A DNA stretch of 13,222 nucleotides from an uncultured Lachnospiraceae bacterium (GTDB lineage: Bacteria > Bacillota > Clostridia > Lachnospirales > Lachnospiraceae): assembly GCA_900555195.1 (NCBI GenBank), contig USKC01000055.1, positions 1 to 13,222 of the forward strand, read 5' to 3'. Position 1 is the stretch's first letter, and every line of letters starts with the position of its first letter. The position numbers were made by a program, and so were the translations under genes. The notes beneath the pieces are model-generated. The model did not search any database, was not told the origin of the DNA, and saw nothing but the letters and a program-made list of their open reading frames with translations. Shown here piece after piece: positions 1-7,566 of the stretch.

Positions 1-52
1 TTCAGGTCCGTGTGGTAGCAATACCATGAGAGTTCAAGTCTCTTTTCCTGCA
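1..52 (+). tRNA. tRNA-Leu (anticodon CAG), 3' part only
   Basis: The window opens inside the anticodon loop (TTCAGGT, anticodon CAG at 3-5). The 3' half of the anticodon stem follows, then a long class-II variable arm (TGGTA/TACCA closing GCAA, 12-26). The T arm is GAGAG, loop TTCAAGT, CTCTT (28-44). The acceptor 3' strand is TTCCTGC (45-51) with discriminator A52. The long variable arm and discriminator A fit tRNA-Leu, which would read CUG codons. The sequence after A52 is CTG, so the CCA tail is not encoded and must be added enzymatically. The 5' half lies outside the window. Confidence 0.9.
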
Positions 53-60
53 CTGGATTT

Positions 61-93
61 AAAAGCTTTCAGCTTCACGCTGGAAGCTTTTTT
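61..93 (+). terminator. Intrinsic terminator after tRNA-Leu, possibly bidirectional
   Basis: A 13-bp stem (61-73 pairs with 79-91, apart from one G-T position) closes loop TTCAC and runs into a T tract (to 93). It begins eight bases after the tRNA. Read on the minus strand, the same stem ends in CTTTTAAAT, so it could also stop transcripts coming from the isomerase gene. A weak AT-rich hairpin (90-100 with 113-123) lies just beyond. Confidence 0.85.
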
Positions 94-148
94 GTTCAAC
101 AGTTTTTTCCCATTGAACAAAAAGCGTTCCTCTGCGGATATACACGCC

Positions 149-173
149 GCGGAAAGGGGATTCCCCTTTCCGC
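149..173. other. Strong G/C-rich hairpin downstream of lyxose isomerase
   Basis: A near-perfect palindrome: GCGGAAAGGGG (149-159) pairs with CCCCTTTCCGC (163-173) around a 3-base loop, 11 bp. It lies 33 bases beyond the stop codon of the minus-strand isomerase. There is no T tract directly after it on either strand; the nearest minus-strand T run is about 25 bases further on. It may stabilise the 3' end of the isomerase mRNA or act as an imperfect terminator. Confidence 0.55.
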
Positions 174-206
174 CCTCTGTATCTTCAGGAAATTCCCGCA
201 GATTTT

Positions 207-887
207 CTATTCTGCCGCCTTAGGATACTCGTTGCAGAGCAGGCGATAAGGGGGCTCGTCCTCTTCAATCTCAGGAAATCTTCCCACATTTTCATAGAAG
301 CGGTTATCCGTATTGTCGTCATTACACATGGACACCTCACCGATCAGCACGTCTCCCGTTCCGGGCACCACGTCAAAATCATGGTACTGATGCGGCCAAA
401 GCGTGATGCTTTCACCAGGTTTCAATTCCACCCCCGTGCCTGCAGGCACATAATAAGAACGCCCGTCAGAATTTACCAGGACATCCGTATCATCCAGTTC
501 TCCATCCTTATCATTGTAAACATGGATGATCAGCGTTCCGCCGCCGCGGTTAATGATATCCTCGCTCTTCTTCCAGTGGAAATGCATGGGGGAGTGCTGA
601 TTCTCTTTGAGCATCAGCAGCTTTTCTGCATAGACCTTCTTATACTTAGGATTGTTCTGATTGCCGTTGCGCAGGGTTATCAGGGCAAAACCTACCTTTT
701 CAAAGTTCCCCAGCCCGTAATCTGTAATGTCCCATCCCAGCATATTATCGCGGATCTCATCATACTCGCTGCTCTTGGTTTTCCATTCTTCCGGTGTAAA
801 GTGGCAGAACGGAGGCAGTTCAAAACGATGCTCCGCAATCAGCGCCTCCATGTCCCGGATTGCCGCATTGATTTCTGATCTTTTCAT
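207..887 (-). CDS. D-lyxose (D-mannose) ketol-isomerase, cupin fold
   Basis: This 226-residue protein matches the bacterial D-lyxose isomerase family (Lyx_isomer, E. coli z5688 / B. subtilis YdaE type) in length and motifs. These cytoplasmic metalloenzymes interconvert aldoses and ketoses such as D-lyxose/D-xylulose or D-mannose/D-fructose. Seen directly: the family signature HFHWKKSEDI at 102-111, which reads as cupin motif 1 (H102, H104, E109, then a Gly cluster 115-117), and a second motif WPHQYHDF at 164-171 supplying the likely fourth ligand H169. The divalent metal is expected to be Mn2+ from the family, not from this sequence. The start is ATG at 887, with an AGAGAGGG ribosome binding site about 4 bases upstream. 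The gene is monocistronic here and divergent from an AraC-type regulator, which probably controls it in response to a sugar. Substrate preference within the family cannot be read from the sequence. Confidence 0.9.
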   Translation of the reverse strand: MKRSEINAAIRDMEALIAEHRFELPPFCHFTPEEWKTKSSEYDEIRDNMLGWDITDYGLGNFEKVGFALITLRNGNQNNPKYKKVYAEKLLMLKENQHSPMHFHWKKSEDIINRGGGTLIIHVYNDKDGELDDTDVLVNSDGRSYYVPAGTGVELKPGESITLWPHQYHDFDVVPGTGDVLIGEVSMCNDDNTDNRFYENVGRFPEIEEDEPPYRLLCNEYPKAAE

Positions 888-989
888 TTTACCCTCTCTT
901 CCCGCCGTGTACGCGGCTTTCGCATACGCCGGCTTGTTTTTTGAAAATGCTCCGCCAGTCAGAGCACTCTTTCATTGACCATCGTTCTT

Positions 990-1046
990 TTTTATTATAA
1001 AATCATTAAAAACGTATTGCCATTATTTATATACGCCGTACAGAAT
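990..1046. promoter_or_regulatory. Divergent promoter region between isomerase and AraC regulator
   Basis: The 191-bp gap between the two divergent starts is AT-rich only here. On the minus strand, 999-994 read TATAAT, a perfect -10 box for the isomerase, with only a poor -35 about 17 bases upstream. On the plus strand, TTGCCA (1017-1022) and CAGAAT (1041-1046), 18 bp apart, could serve the regulator. The two candidate promoters overlap, as is common when an AraC-type protein binds between them. No clear operator repeat was found. The isomerase leader (888-990) is G/C-rich with only short inverted repeats. Confidence 0.4.
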
Positions 1047-1078
1047 TAACGACAAATACCGGCAGAACGGAGGAATAT

Positions 1079-1966
1079 ATGCAGCCTGCCTTGGAGTGGA
1101 TCGACCATTCCCATCGCTCAAAATATCGCATTGTATACACCGATCAGGAACTTGGCATCCCGGGACTGCGCATGTTCGGCAAGCATACCATGAACCAGGC
1201 ATGCGCCCCGCTGGCTCCCCATTTTCACAGGGATGCCTATGAATTCACCTTTGTGACAGAGGGTGCAATCAACTTTACCGTAGGGGATGATGATTATGGG
1301 CTCTCCGGCTATGATATATTCATGACGAAGCCGAACGAGGTGCACAGCACCAATCTTCTCCCCCTTTCTGCCGGGGAAATCATCTGGTTCCAGCTGGACG
1401 TCTCCGATCCCGGTCATTTTCTCTTCCTGAACCGGCAGGCGGCCAAAGATTGTATCCAGCAGCTGTCCCTTCTTGCGCGGCACCGCTTCCGTCCCGGCCG
1501 GGGACGTATCTTTGATTCCATCAAGCGGTCCTTCGCATTGGCCGCCCATCCGCAGCAGCGCTATCTGGCCTCTTCCTGCCTTCTGACAGCCCTATATGAG
1601 ATCATGGCCCTGCCCGGAAGCGACGGCCAGGCTGTTACCCCGGACATCGAACGGGTTCTTTTATACATCCGGGAACATCTGTCCGGCGAGCTTCCTTTGG
1701 AAGAACTCGCTGCTATCTGCAGGCTTTCCGTGTCCCAATTCAAGCAGAAATTCCGCACCCAGGTGGGCATCGCCCCCCGCCACTACATCAATTATGCCAA
1801 AATCGGCCTTGCCAAACAGCTTCTTGCACAGGGCAAATCCGTAACGGACACAGCAATGGAACTGGGCTTCTGCAACAGCAGCTATTTCACCGTGGTATTC
1901 AAGCGATATGCCGCCCTCACTCCCACCGAATATCTTGGGAGCCTGCAGGCGGCTGACAGAGGATAA
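1079..1966 (+). CDS. AraC-family transcriptional regulator with cupin sensor domain
   Basis: A 295-residue two-domain regulator. The N-terminal half is an AraC-type cupin ligand-binding domain with H48-x-H50-x4-E55, a glycine-rich turn near 62-77 and H89 (motif KPNEVHS), so it may bind a sugar or metal in the jelly-roll. The C-terminal domain (about 190-288) is an AraC/XylS DNA-binding module with two helix-turn-helix units: about 207-227 (LEELAAICRLSVSQFKQKF) and 255-276. The second is followed by the family signature around GFCNSSYFTVVFKRY and TPTEYL (263-285). A CGGAGGA ribosome binding site sits 4 bases before the ATG. It is transcribed away from the lyxose isomerase gene, which makes that gene its most likely target (inference). 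The ligand is unknown. It ends 27 bp from the convergent polymerase gene, with no clear terminator between them. Confidence 0.92.
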   Translation: MQPALEWIDHSHRSKYRIVYTDQELGIPGLRMFGKHTMNQACAPLAPHFHRDAYEFTFVTEGAINFTVGDDDYGLSGYDIFMTKPNEVHSTNLLPLSAGEIIWFQLDVSDPGHFLFLNRQAAKDCIQQLSLLARHRFRPGRGRIFDSIKRSFALAAHPQQRYLASSCLLTALYEIMALPGSDGQAVTPDIERVLLYIREHLSGELPLEELAAICRLSVSQFKQKFRTQVGIAPRHYINYAKIGLAKQLLAQGKSVTDTAMELGFCNSSYFTVVFKRYAALTPTEYLGSLQAADRG

Positions 1967-1993
1967 CCAACTGCCCGTTTTCTGCCGGTACTT

Positions 1994-3283
1994 TTAGCCA
2001 TCCGAATATCCGCCTTTCTCTCTGCTGTTTCGTTTTCCCGCCGTTCTGGCCCGTTTTTCCTTGTTCAGCCCGCCGCCGGTATGGGATATGCCGCTTTTGA
2101 GGAAGCTGGCCCGCATGACTGCATCCTCCCCGAAGCGGGAGCGAATGGTGTCTATCGCTCTGTTGCATTTCTCCAGCTTATCATACCTTCCCTGGTCGAA
2201 GAGATTATACTGCCGGTATTCCTCGTAGGATACGCGGCTCGTGGAGATGCCGATCAGGCGCAGGGGCCTACCGTCCCAGAGTTCATCGAACAGCCTGCAT
2301 GCGGTCTCATAGATTTCCTCTGTCACGTCCGTGGCGCTCTCCAGCTGTGTCTGACGGTTTCTGTTGGAGAATTCGCAGTCCCTTAAGGTAATGCTCACAC
2401 AGCTGATCCTTGCCTGATCCGCCCGCAGCCGCATGCCCACCGTTTCGCTCAGGGAAAGCAAAAGCTGCTTGGCATAGCGCGCATCCGTCACGTTTACGGG
2501 AGTGGTCATGCTGTTCCCATACACCTTATTGCCCTCCCGGGCTTCCAGCATCTCTTCCTCTTCCCTCCCCCAGGCATAATTCCAGATCACTTCCCCGTGT
2601 TTCTTCAGATGGGCTTTCAATGCGTTCACATCATATCTGGCCAGATCTCCGATCGTATGGATTCCCAGATCATGGAGTTTTGCCGCTGCAGATCCTCCCA
2701 CCAGAAACAGCCTTTCCACAGGCAGAGGCCACAGCTTCTCCTCTATTTCTTCCGGAAACAATGTATGAACCAGATCCGGCTTCTTCAGATCCCCGGCCAT
2801 TTTCGCCAGCAGGCGGTTGCTTGAGATACCGATATTCACCGTAAAGCCCAATTCTTCCCGAATCTGCTTCTTCAGCTTCCAAGCGAAGGACTCCATATCC
2901 CCATAGAGCAGTTCATACCCGGTAAAATCCGCCCAGGCCTCATCTATGCTGTACTGAACCACCTGCTCCGAATATCGTTTCAAAAGTTCGATCAGCGCCT
3001 GGGAGGACTCCACATACAGGTGGAAATCCGGAGGAATCACGATCAGATTGGGACACTTCCTTTTGGCTGTAAGAATGGGTTCCCCCGTCACGATCCCATA
3101 TCTTTTGGCCGGCGTGCTTTTGGCCAACACGATTCCATGCCTCGCTTCCTGGTTCCCTCCCACGATGGAGGGAACTGTGCGCAGATCCACCTCTTCGCCG
3201 AGCACATTCTTCCGGTAACAGGCGCTCCAGCTCAGGAACGCGCTGTTCACATCGATATGGAAAATCACCGTTCTACTCTTCAC
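1994..3283 (-). CDS. dinB: Y-family (translesion) DNA polymerase, Pol IV/UmuC type
   Basis: An error-prone polymerase that copies past damaged bases. Using GTG at 3283 as start gives 429 residues, normal for the family. Catalytic acidic residues are visible as D11 in HIDVNSAF and D114/E115 in the YSIDEAW motif. The palm, thumb and little-finger regions follow in order, and QYNLF (358-362) is a good beta-clamp binding motif. The reading frame is open up to 3385, but the extra 34 residues are Arg/Lys-rich and unlike the family. AAGGA lies 8 bases before the GTG, and that GTG overlaps the last codons of the upstream hydrolase (stop 3275-3273), so the two genes are translationally coupled. The basic tail after about residue 400 is probably disordered. 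HIDVNSAF and the clamp motif resemble Firmicute Y-polymerases. The symbol dinB is a family label; assignment to Pol IV rather than a PolV-like paralogue is not certain. Confidence 0.92.
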   Translation of the reverse strand: MKSRTVIFHIDVNSAFLSWSACYRKNVLGEEVDLRTVPSIVGGNQEARHGIVLAKSTPAKRYGIVTGEPILTAKRKCPNLIVIPPDFHLYVESSQALIELLKRYSEQVVQYSIDEAWADFTGYELLYGDMESFAWKLKKQIREELGFTVNIGISSNRLLAKMAGDLKKPDLVHTLFPEEIEEKLWPLPVERLFLVGGSAAAKLHDLGIHTIGDLARYDVNALKAHLKKHGEVIWNYAWGREEEEMLEAREGNKVYGNSMTTPVNVTDARYAKQLLLSLSETVGMRLRADQARISCVSITLRDCEFSNRNRQTQLESATDVTEEIYETACRLFDELWDGRPLRLIGISTSRVSYEEYRQYNLFDQGRYDKLEKCNRAIDTIRSRFGEDAVMRASFLKSGISHTGGGLNKEKRARTAGKRNSREKGGYSDG

Positions 3284-4301
3284 TTCCTCTTTCCTTCTTC
3301 CCGCTCTCTTCTGCGCTTCCTTCTCCGCCTTCCCGCACCGCCCAAGTCTCCGCCTTCTGCATAAAGCGCAGGGCCGTATTGACATACGTTTCTTTATCCT
3401 TCAGGCTGGAGGCCGCATGGCCGGCGCCTTCTATAATCAACAGTTCCTTCGGAGCCGTGCAGGCCCTGTAGTTTTCCATCGTCATTTCCACCGGAACGAA
3501 ATCGTCCGCTCCGCCATGGATGAACAATACAGGGATCTGGCACCGCTTCATCACGTCGAGGGTATCCGCATCCAAATAGCCGAACCCAGCTCTCCGACGA
3601 GTCACCCATTCCGTCAGATTCATAAACGGGAAGGGGGGCAGATGAAAATTGCGCCGCAGCACATGGCTCAGAATCGCCCGCGGTGAAGTGTATCCGCAGT
3701 CAGCCAGAATCCCTTTCACATTCCCAGGAAGCGGCAGACCCGCCGCCATCAGCACTGTTGCCGCTCCCATAGAGATCCCGGCCAGATACAGGCTGCATGC
3801 CTCCCCAAACCGATCCGCAGCATACTGCGCCCATCTCAGACAGTCTTCCCGCTCTTTGACGCCGAAGCAGATATAACGCCCTTCGCTGGCCCCATGGCTT
3901 CTCTGACTGGGAACGAGCAAATCATATCCTGCTTCATGAAAAGAACGGTATAGATTGGAAAAATCCGCCAATTCTTCCGCCCGATATCCGTGCATCATGA
4001 GTATCAGCTTTCTTCCGGGTTCATCCGCCGGAAGATAGTATGCAAAAAGGTTCAGTCCATCCTCCGATTTTATATATATCTTTTCCGGATTCTGAGACCG
4101 GAACCAACGGATGCCCTCCCGCATCTGCGCTTCATATTTTCCATAATTCTTCTTGTTCTTCTTTCGCTCCGGCCTTCTGACCACCGAATAGCTGTAAAAG
4201 AAAGCCGTCCCCACAGCCAGCAGGGCCAAGGACGCCCCCGCCGCCTTTGCGCAGCGCATATACATCCTGTTTGTCTTTGCCAGTACGCATCCCTTTTTCA
4301 C
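3273..4301 (-). CDS. Membrane-anchored alpha/beta hydrolase (serine esterase-like)
   Basis: A 342-residue protein with a short basic N-terminus, one hydrophobic segment (about 20-40) and a following Arg/Lys cluster (42-51), so it is probably a signal-anchored enzyme. The rest is an alpha/beta hydrolase domain: oxyanion-side motif MMHGYR (102-107), nucleophile elbow GISMGA with S177, acid D266 in HGGADDFVP, and base H295 in GAGHAAS. This is the bem46/YqkD-like group of bacterial hydrolases; the natural substrate is unknown and could be a lipid or acyl ester. The start is GTG at 4301, with AGGAGG 7 bases upstream; an internal ATG 12 codons later lacks such a site. The C-terminal end (about 320-342) is Glu/Gly/Lys-rich and overlaps the start of the Y-family polymerase. 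It is the first gene of that operon, an unusual partner for a translesion polymerase. Confidence 0.88.
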   Translation of the reverse strand: MKKGCVLAKTNRMYMRCAKAAGASLALLAVGTAFFYSYSVVRRPERKKNKKNYGKYEAQMREGIRWFRSQNPEKIYIKSEDGLNLFAYYLPADEPGRKLILMMHGYRAEELADFSNLYRSFHEAGYDLLVPSQRSHGASEGRYICFGVKEREDCLRWAQYAADRFGEACSLYLAGISMGAATVLMAAGLPLPGNVKGILADCGYTSPRAILSHVLRRNFHLPPFPFMNLTEWVTRRRAGFGYLDADTLDVMKRCQIPVLFIHGGADDFVPVEMTMENYRACTAPKELLIIEGAGHAASSLKDKETYVNTALRFMQKAETWAVREGGEGSAEESGKKERGSEE

Positions 4302-4356
4302 TCCGCTTCCTCCTTCCGCATCCTGACAGGCCGAATCGATCTGTTATATTACTACC

Positions 4357-4385
4357 ATATTACCACTGAAAAAAAAGGAAAACAA
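4357..4385 (-). promoter_or_regulatory. Promoter of the hydrolase-polymerase operon
   Basis: On the minus strand, TTGTTT (4385-4380) and TAATAT (4362-4357) are separated by 17 bp, and a TGG just before the -10 gives an extended -10. The start point would be near 4350, leaving a leader of about 50 nt before the GTG codon at 4301. Confidence 0.6.
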
Positions 4386-4394
4386 CAGAGGTTC
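4383..4394 (-). promoter_or_regulatory. Candidate LexA (SOS) box overlapping the -35
   Basis: The minus strand reads GAACCTCTGTTG. This fits the Firmicute LexA core GAAC-N4-GTT but lacks the final pyrimidine of the second half-site (G instead of C/T), and the inner bases differ from the B. subtilis consensus. Its right half lies within the -35 box, so binding would block the promoter. The operon carries a Y-family polymerase, a common SOS target, which raises the prior. This is a candidate only. Confidence 0.35.
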
Positions 4395-4553
4395 ATGGCA
4401 GACAGCAGCTGAAAACGGATTTGCCCGTACGGAAAAACATATTGGCGCATTTTTGCGGAAAACCTATATAAACGCACATTTCTGTTTATACTTATACAGT
4501 CATACCTTCTAAGCTGTACGCCGGTTTCCATTCAGCACGCCGCCTCCCCCTGC

Positions 4554-4606
4554 GCCTGCAGCGACCCTCTTCTCTTGGATCGGCACAGATACAGAGGGCT
4601 GCAGGC
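4554..4606. other. Unexplained 14-bp intergenic stem-loop
   Basis: GCCTGCAG (4554-4561) pairs with CTGCAGGC (4599-4606), and CCCTCT (4565-4570) with AGAGGG (4593-4598). That is 14 perfect pairs with one 3-base bulge (4562-4564) around a 22-base loop. No T tract follows on either strand, so it is not an ordinary terminator. It lies in the 546-bp gap between the divergent hydrolase and Ca2+ ATPase genes. The rest of that gap holds the two promoters, an imperfect dyad CTGT-N10-ACAG at 4482-4499, and no gene I can support. Confidence 0.6.
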
Positions 4607-4688
4607 TGGGCTCGAAGCATACTGTGCAATGTATCCGGCAAGCCGCTTGACAATCATAGAAGTTTGTATAAATTTTCATAATAAATGG

Positions 4689-4717
4689 TTTATTCCCTGC
4701 ACCATCTCTGATATAAT
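4689..4717 (+). promoter_or_regulatory. Promoter of the Ca2+ ATPase gene
   Basis: TGATATAAT (4709-4717) is a perfect extended -10 element. The -35 is weak (TTTATT, 4689-4694) at 17 bp, which an extended -10 tolerates. Transcription from here would make a leader of about 125 nt before the ATG at 4848. A TTGACA at about 4650-4655 is too close (14 bp) to the following TATAAA to be convincing. Confidence 0.55.
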
Positions 4718-4734
4718 ATGGAACAGACGGCTGC

Positions 4735-4814
4735 GGATGCCTGATTTTTTTATGACATCCCCTGTTTACTCAGATATGCCGATACGTTTTCGGTAAGCGG
4801 GCTGAATGTATCGG
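4735..4814 (+). other. Structured 5' leader of the Ca2+ ATPase mRNA
   Basis: Two helices can form in the predicted leader: GGATG (4735-4739) with CATCC (4756-4760), and CCGATAC (4779-4785) with GTATCGG (4808-4814), the latter ending about 20 bases before the ribosome binding site GAGGTG (4834-4839). The conserved core of the Mn2+-sensing yybP-ykoY riboswitch, sometimes found before P-type ATPase genes, was looked for and not seen. The structure may influence translation, but no known riboswitch class is recognised. Confidence 0.35.
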
Positions 4815-4847
4815 AAAGACAAAAGAAAGGAATGAGGTGTCAAACGT

Positions 4848-7496
4848 ATGAAAACATTTTTCGGCCTCTCGCCGGAGGATACCGCAAAAGAGCTCGGTGT
4901 GAATCCTTCCACAGGGCTTAGTGCAGCGGAAGCTGCGAACCGTATGGAAAAATACGGGAGCAACCGCCTGGAAGGCGGTAAGGAAAAATCCCTGATCCAG
5001 ATGATTCTGGAGCAGCTGAAGGATTTCCTCGTCATCATCCTTATGATTGCCGCGGTCATCTCCATCTTTTTGGGAGAAGAACTGGAGGGCGTGATCATCC
5101 TGGCAATCGTTGTACTCAACACATTCCTGGGCGTTTATCAGGAAAACAAAGCGAGCAATGCTCTGAAAGCTCTGAAAGAGATGGCCAGTCCCCATGCCAA
5201 GGTGCTGCGTGACGGCCAGATCACAGAAGTGCCTTCATCAGATGTAGTTCCAGGTGATATCGCCATCCTGGAAGCAGGAGATTATGTTCCTGCAGATGTC
5301 CGCTTAATCGAATCTGTCAACCTCAAAATTGACGAAGCGGCTCTCACGGGAGAATCCGTTCCCGTAGAAAAGGATGCGGCAGCCATTCTCCCTGAAGACG
5401 CAAGCCTGGGCGACCGTATCAACTGCGGTTACATGGGAACCGTCATCACCTATGGCCGCGGCCGCGGTATTATCACGAATACAGGTATGGAAACACAGAT
5501 GGGCAATATCGCCGGCATGCTCAACGATACCCCGGATGAATCCACACCGCTTCAGAAGAAGCTGGACAGCCTCGGCAAGCTGCTGGGAATCGTCTGCCTG
5601 ATCATCTGCGGCATCATCTTCGTGCTGGGCCTGCTGCATGGAATGGAAATCTTTGACATCTTCATGACTTCTGTTTCCCTTGCCGTAGCCGCCATCCCTG
5701 AAGGCCTGACCGTCGTGGTAACCGTTGTTCTCGCCATGGGCATGCAGAAGATGGTAAAATGCAATGCCATTATCAAACGGCTGAGCGCAGTGGAAACGCT
5801 GGGAAGCACTACCGTAATCTGTTCCGATAAAACGGGTACGCTCACCCAGAACAAAATGACGATCCAGAAGCTCTATGACGCTTCCGGCCATTACAATGTC
5901 AGCGGAACCGGCTACAGCCCCAACGGTGAAATCACGGATGAATCCGGCAATGCGCCCGCAACCTATCCGGAACGCCTGATTGAAGGGGCGCTGCTGTGTA
6001 ACGACTCCACCTATAACCCTGAGGCAGAAACAATCATCGGCGATCCTACTGAAGGCGCCATGGTCGTTCTCGCTTATAAGCACGGCATGAAGAAAACAGA
6101 ATGGGAGGCCAAATATCCTCGTATTCAGGAAATCCCCTTCGATTCCGACAGAAAACTGATGTCCACGTTCCATCAAATGGGAGATTCCATCTGCATGTAT
6201 ACCAAAGGTGCGCCGGATGAACTGCTGCGCCGCTGTACCCGGATGGAAATCGACGGCAAAGTTGTCGCCCTCTCTCAGGAAAAGCGTGAAGAGGTTCTCT
6301 CCGTCAACCAGGAAATGGCGCAGTCCGCTCTGCGCGTAATTGGCGTTGCTTACCGTGAGGTTGCACAGGCCAATCCGGATCCCAGTGAAGAGAATGACCT
6401 CATTTTCGTCGGCCTCGTAGGAATGATCGATCCTCCTCGTGAAGAGGCGAAAGCCGCGATTGATGTATGTAAGACCGCCGGAATTCAAGTGAAGATGATC
6501 ACCGGTGACCACAAAATCACTGCCAGCGCCATCGGCCGTCAGTTGGGCATTGAGACAGACCGTACCGTAGAGGGACGCGAGATCAATGAAATGACGGATG
6601 AGCAGCTGCAGGAATGCGTAAAGACAACCAATGTATTCGCCCGTGTATCTCCGGAGCACAAGGTTCGCCTGGTGGATGCCGTAAGGGCAAACGGCAACAT
6701 TGCCGCTATGACCGGCGACGGCGTCAACGATGCCCCTTCCCTGAAGCATGCTGATATCGGTGTTGCGATGGGCATTACGGGTACAGATGTATCCAAGGAA
6801 GCGGCCGACATGATTCTGACGGACGATAACTTCGCCAGCATTGTCCGCGCCGTAGCGGAAGGCCGTACCATCTACAGCAACATCCGCAAGGTGGTTGGTT
6901 TCCTGCTCTCCTGTAATATCGGTGAAATCCTGGTCATTTTCCTGGCCATGCTGTTTAACCTTCCGGTGCCTTTGGTTGCCATACAGCTCCTTTCCATCAA
7001 CCTGATCACGGATGCCTTCCCGGCCTTCGCGCTCGGTATGGAAAAAGAAGAGCCCGGCACCATGAACCGCCCTCCCCGCGATCCCAGCGAGCCGATCGTG
7101 AACAAAAAGATGGCGGTGGCCGTGCTCATTCAGAGCGTTGCCCTTGCTGCCGGAACGCTTTGTTCCTTCATATATGGCTATGTTGTCCATGGCGAACTGG
7201 AAGTGGCGAGAACCGCCTGCTTCCTCACCCTGGTTCTGGGCGAGCTTCTGCGTGCATACTCCGCCCGTTCCGAAACGAATTCCATCTTCAAGATGCATTT
7301 CTTTGAAAACGGCTATCTGAACAAATGTGTGCTGGTTTCTATACTGTTCATGGTCGCGAGCATCTATGTACCGTTCCTGAATCCTGTATTCAGCACGGTA
7401 GCGCTCACCTTCGATGAACTGATTATGGCGCTCATCCTTGCATTCCTGCCTATGCTTGGCGGAGAACTCGCAAAGCTGATCACCAAAAATATGTAA
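4848..7496 (+). CDS. P-type Ca2+-transporting ATPase (type II, SERCA/PMCA-like)
   Basis: A complete 882-residue cation pump of the inner membrane that exports Ca2+ using ATP. Domain order is intact: N-terminal cytoplasmic segment, M1-M2 (about 58-98), actuator domain with TGES (167-170), M3-M4 (245-298) with PEGL (284-287), phosphorylation motif DKTGTLT (D327), nucleotide domain with KGAPD (453-457), hinge TGDGVNDAP (622-630), then M5-M10. By eye alignment, SERCA Ca2+ ligands are conserved: E285 in M4, N690 and E693 in M5, N718, T721 and D722 in M6, and E809 in M8. Two-site Ca2+ binding is therefore possible, which argues against a one-site PMCA/SPCA-type pump. No C-terminal calmodulin-like extension is present. 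The ATG at 4848 has GAGGTG 8 bases upstream. The gene stands alone and is followed by a bidirectional terminator. Mn2+ transport by relatives cannot be excluded. Confidence 0.95.
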   Translation: MKTFFGLSPEDTAKELGVNPSTGLSAAEAANRMEKYGSNRLEGGKEKSLIQMILEQLKDFLVIILMIAAVISIFLGEELEGVIILAIVVLNTFLGVYQENKASNALKALKEMASPHAKVLRDGQITEVPSSDVVPGDIAILEAGDYVPADVRLIESVNLKIDEAALTGESVPVEKDAAAILPEDASLGDRINCGYMGTVITYGRGRGIITNTGMETQMGNIAGMLNDTPDESTPLQKKLDSLGKLLGIVCLIICGIIFVLGLLHGMEIFDIFMTSVSLAVAAIPEGLTVVVTVVLAMGMQKMVKCNAIIKRLSAVETLGSTTVICSDKTGTLTQNKMTIQKLYDASGHYNVSGTGYSPNGEITDESGNAPATYPERLIEGALLCNDSTYNPEAETIIGDPTEGAMVVLAYKHGMKKTEWEAKYPRIQEIPFDSDRKLMSTFHQMGDSICMYTKGAPDELLRRCTRMEIDGKVVALSQEKREEVLSVNQEMAQSALRVIGVAYREVAQANPDPSEENDLIFVGLVGMIDPPREEAKAAIDVCKTAGIQVKMITGDHKITASAIGRQLGIETDRTVEGREINEMTDEQLQECVKTTNVFARVSPEHKVRLVDAVRANGNIAAMTGDGVNDAPSLKHADIGVAMGITGTDVSKEAADMILTDDNFASIVRAVAEGRTIYSNIRKVVGFLLSCNIGEILVIFLAMLFNLPVPLVAIQLLSINLITDAFPAFALGMEKEEPGTMNRPPRDPSEPIVNKKMAVAVLIQSVALAAGTLCSFIYGYVVHGELEVARTACFLTLVLGELLRAYSARSETNSIFKMHFFENGYLNKCVLVSILFMVASIYVPFLNPVFSTVALTFDELIMALILAFLPMLGGELAKLITKNM

Positions 7497-7566
7497 TATG
7501 CATCCAGTTTAAATGGATGAGGCAGTCGCCTAATCCGCCTTGTTCCAAGATCATTTATAAAAATAC

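Noticed and set aside
3284-3385. N-terminal extension of the Y-family polymerase to ATG 3385
   Set aside because: The extra 34 residues are basic and unlike the family and lie inside the hydrolase gene, while GTG 3283 has a well-placed AAGGA.
4575-4796. 73-codon plus-strand ORF in the hydrolase-ATPase gap
   Set aside because: It crosses the ATPase promoter, lacks an RBS and has no recognisable features.
4718-4847. yybP-ykoY (Mn2+) riboswitch before the ATPase
   Set aside because: This class often precedes such ATPases, but its conserved core sequences were not found in the leader.
5304-7298. 664-codon open frame antisense to the Ca2+ ATPase
   Set aside because: The plus-strand gene has every P-type ATPase motif. 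The antisense product resembles no family and has no credible RBS or domain pattern; it is a codon-bias shadow.
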